A DNA stretch of 38,133 bases, taken from contig CAJOIB010000042.1 of NCBI GenBank assembly GCA_905234705.1, forward strand, positions 1-38,133, given 5' to 3'. Position numbers and translations under genes: made by a program. A model generated the notes under the pieces. It saw only the letters and a list, made by a program, of their open reading frames with translations, did no database searches and was not told the origin of the DNA. Positions 35,639-38,133 of the stretch are shown here, one piece after another (the first letter of the stretch is position 1; every line of letters begins with the position of its first letter). The stretch is from an uncultured Selenomonadaceae bacterium (GTDB taxonomy: Bacteria; Bacillota; Negativicutes; Selenomonadales; Selenomonadaceae).

Positions 35639-38133
35639 TCTTGCCTGCAAGATTTTTGTAGCCGTTAATGCGCTCTTCGGCGTCTTTCTGAGTCTTCTTG
35701 AAAAGTTCTTCGGCCTGTTCGGGGAAATTGCGTTTCAATGAAGAAAATCTAACTTCGCCCTGCAAAAATTCCTGGAACTTGGAAAAATCGGGCTCTTTAG
35801 AATCCAACGTAAACGGATTTTTGCCGCTGCCGATAAGCTGAGGATTATAACGCCAATTCGCCCAATAACCGCACGCCACAGCCAATTTGCCCTCAAGCTG
35901 ACTATTGCCCATACCTTTTCTAATGCCATGATTAATGCACGGCGCATAGGCAATTATCAGCGAAGGTCCATCATACGCTTCAGCTTCGGTAATGGCTTTG
36001 AGCAACTGATTTTGATCCGCGCCCATTGAAACCTGCGCGACATAAACATAGCCGTAACTCATAGCCATTTTGCCAAGGTCTTTCTTCTTAGTTTTCTTGC
36101 CGGTAGCCGCAAATTGCGCAATAGCCGCCGCCGGTGTAGCCTTGCTCGCTTGCCCGCCGGTATTTGAATAAACTTCGGTATCGAACACAAACACATTTAC
36201 ATTTTCGCCGCTCGCCAAAACGTGATCGACGCCGCCGTAACCAATATCATAAGCCCAGCCGTCGCCGCCGAATATCCATTGCGAACGTTTGATAAAATAA
36301 TCGCGGTTATTGTAAATCTTGTTCAGCAAAGCGTCATCGCCTTTTTCAGCGGCAAGAATTTCTGTCAACTTATCGGCGCGCTCACGAGTATTTTCGCTGA
36401 CATTAAGATTTTCCTTCCAATCAGCAAGCGCCGCCCGCAATTCGTGACTGCCCTTGTTTTCTTCAATCGCCTGTGCAACGTCATTTGCCAGCGCCTTTCT
36501 AATCGCCTTAACGCCCAAGAACATTCCAAGACCATATTCAGCATTATCTTCAAAAAGCGAATTGCCCCAAGCCGGACCGTGCCCCTTGTGATTCGTGGTA
36601 TAAGGCATTGCAGGAGCAGACGCGCCCCAAATCGACGAACAGCCCGTAGCATTGGCTATCATCATTCTGTCGCCGAAAAGTTGAGTCAAAAGTTTAGCGT
36701 ATGGAGTTTCACCGCAGCCCGCGCAAGCCCCGCTAAATTCAAACAGCGGCTTTTCAAATTGACTGCCGATAACTGTATTTTTCTTAGTCGGATTGTCTTT
36801 GGGAGCAACTTTCTTTTCGTCAACGCCGTAGTCAAAATATTTCTGGCGAGATTTAGCCGCGTCATCGAATTTAACCATAGTCAAAGCCTGTTTCGGGCAA
36901 ACCTGCGCGCAATTTCCGCAACCAAGACAATCATAAGTTGAAACGGCGATTGTCAAATTGTAAGCGCCGCGAGAAATTTTTGAAGGAATTGAATCCATAC
37001 CTTCCGGCGCGTTTTTCAATTCGTCGGGCGTAGTCAAAATCGGGCGAATAGCGGCGTGCGGGCAAACAAATGAACACTGGTTACAGCCAATGCATTTGGA
37101 TTTATCCCACGCGGGAACTTGAATAGCTGTGCCGCGCTTTTCGTACGCAGTGCCGCCAACAGGGAAAGTGCCATCTGCAAATTGTTCGAGTTTGCTGACA
37201 GGTAAAATTTCGCCTTCCTGCCGATTCATAACGTTTTGAATTTCGCTGATAAATTCGGGGACATCCTGCGCCTTAGCACTTTCCTTTTCGCCTTTAGCGT
37301 TAATGTCCCAGCCGCTAATAGCCTTTGTCAATCGCGCCGCAATTCATTTCGACAATCTGCGGACCTTTCTTGCCGTAAGATTTTTCAACAGCGTCTTTCA
37401 AATATTTAACAGCCTCTTCAATCGGAATGATATTCGCAAGCTTGAAAAACGCCGCCTGCATAACCATATTAAAACGACCGCCTAAGCCCAATTCGCCCGC
37501 GATTTTCACCGCATTAACCGTATAAACATTAATATCATTTTCAGCGATATATTTTTTCATATAAGACGGCAATTTGCGCCCAAGTTTTTCGTCGCTCCAA
37601 TCGGTATTGAGAAGGAAAGTGCCGCCCTTCTTCAAACCGGCGATAAGATTGTAATGGTGGACGTAGCTTTTTTGTGAACAAGAAACAAAATCCGGACGCG
37701 TGATAAGATACGGCGAAGTGATTGGCGATTTGCCAAAGCGAAGGTGGCTCATAGTAATGCCGCCAGACTTTTTAGAGTCGTACGCGAAATAAGCCTGCGC
37801 GTAAAGGTCGGTGTTATCGCCGATAATTTTAATGGCAGATTTATTCGCGCCAACCGTGCCGTCAGAGCCCAAGCCCCAGAATTTACAAGCAGTCGTACCT
37901 TCCGGCGTCAAATCGAAATCGTGATGATCTGTAACCAAAGATTTATTTGTCACATCGTCATTAATTCCGATTGTGAAGCCGTTCATTGGATTATCTTTCG
38001 TCAATTCGTGGAAAACAGCAAGCATTTGGTCGGGCGTGGTATCTTTGCCGCCAATACCAAATCTGCCGCCGATAATCACCGGCGAAATATCAGCGTCATA
38101 GAAAGCCGCGCGTACATCAAGGTACAAAGGCTC
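35634..38133 (-). pseudogene. nifJ: Pyruvate:ferredoxin (flavodoxin) oxidoreductase, frame-disrupted, 5' end off window
   Basis: Upstream part ends KKGPQIVEMNCGAIDKGY*; downstream part resumes in another frame with SGWDINAKGEKESAKAQDVPEFI...CIGCNQCSFVCPHAAIRP. Confidence 0.88.

Noticed and set aside
36222-36941. 239-aa + strand ORF
   Set aside because: Antisense to PFOR; no domain signals.
23361-37331. Shared TATTAG-like string near several lesions (intron RT, HNH, PFOR)
   Set aside because: In each case the bases encode expected residues in the restored frame; most likely coincidence.
1-38133. CRISPR array, prophage, toxin-antitoxin or defence island
   Set aside because: No regularly spaced direct repeats, phage structural genes or recognisable defence genes were seen; most genes are housekeeping.

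Overview
The window looks like a chromosomal segment of a Firmicutes-type bacterium, probably Negativicutes/Selenomonadales-like. That placement is an inference from gene order and protein style. From left to right it contains: a metallo-beta-lactamase remnant and a superoxide reductase; a fatty-acid cluster (yceD-rpmF-plsX-fabK-fabD); a VOC protein, recR and bofA; a broken ABC-F gene; exported redox proteins (TAT DUF362, lipoprotein flavodoxin); a CAT-like acetyltransferase; a GT41 O-GlcNAc-transferase-like protein; tRNA-Leu(UAG); a polysaccharide deacetylase plus an unknown secreted protein; and a tight operon of a SpeD-like protein, a double CobT-like protein and nagA. The minus strand then carries lon-clpX-clpP-tig, a group II intron, two hypothetical genes, polyprenyl synthetase, a lytic transglycosylase, coaE, cvfB-like, rsfS, an LCP protein, yqeK, nadD, proA, proB, an aldo/keto reductase and a split pyruvate:ferredoxin oxidoreductase. 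Most interesting observations: (1) a SpeD-family protein whose pyruvoyl-forming Ser is Gly, separated by one in-frame stop from a 698-aa tandem CobT-like protein that may resemble a fused ArsA/ArsB-type enzyme; (2) a degenerate 7-bp-period repeat family (consensus ~CCTAATC) found at three sites, each overlapping the stop codon of an adjacent gene; (3) a recurring pattern of short deletions (~10-100 nt) in conserved genes (rpmF, ABC-F, PFOR, intron RT/HNH), from either real decay or assembly; (4) a triple-hairpin element ending in a terminator in a gap with no same-strand gene; (5) a G9 tract at the clpX ribosome-binding site and an atypical ClpX RKH-loop region. No CRISPR array, prophage or defence island was seen.
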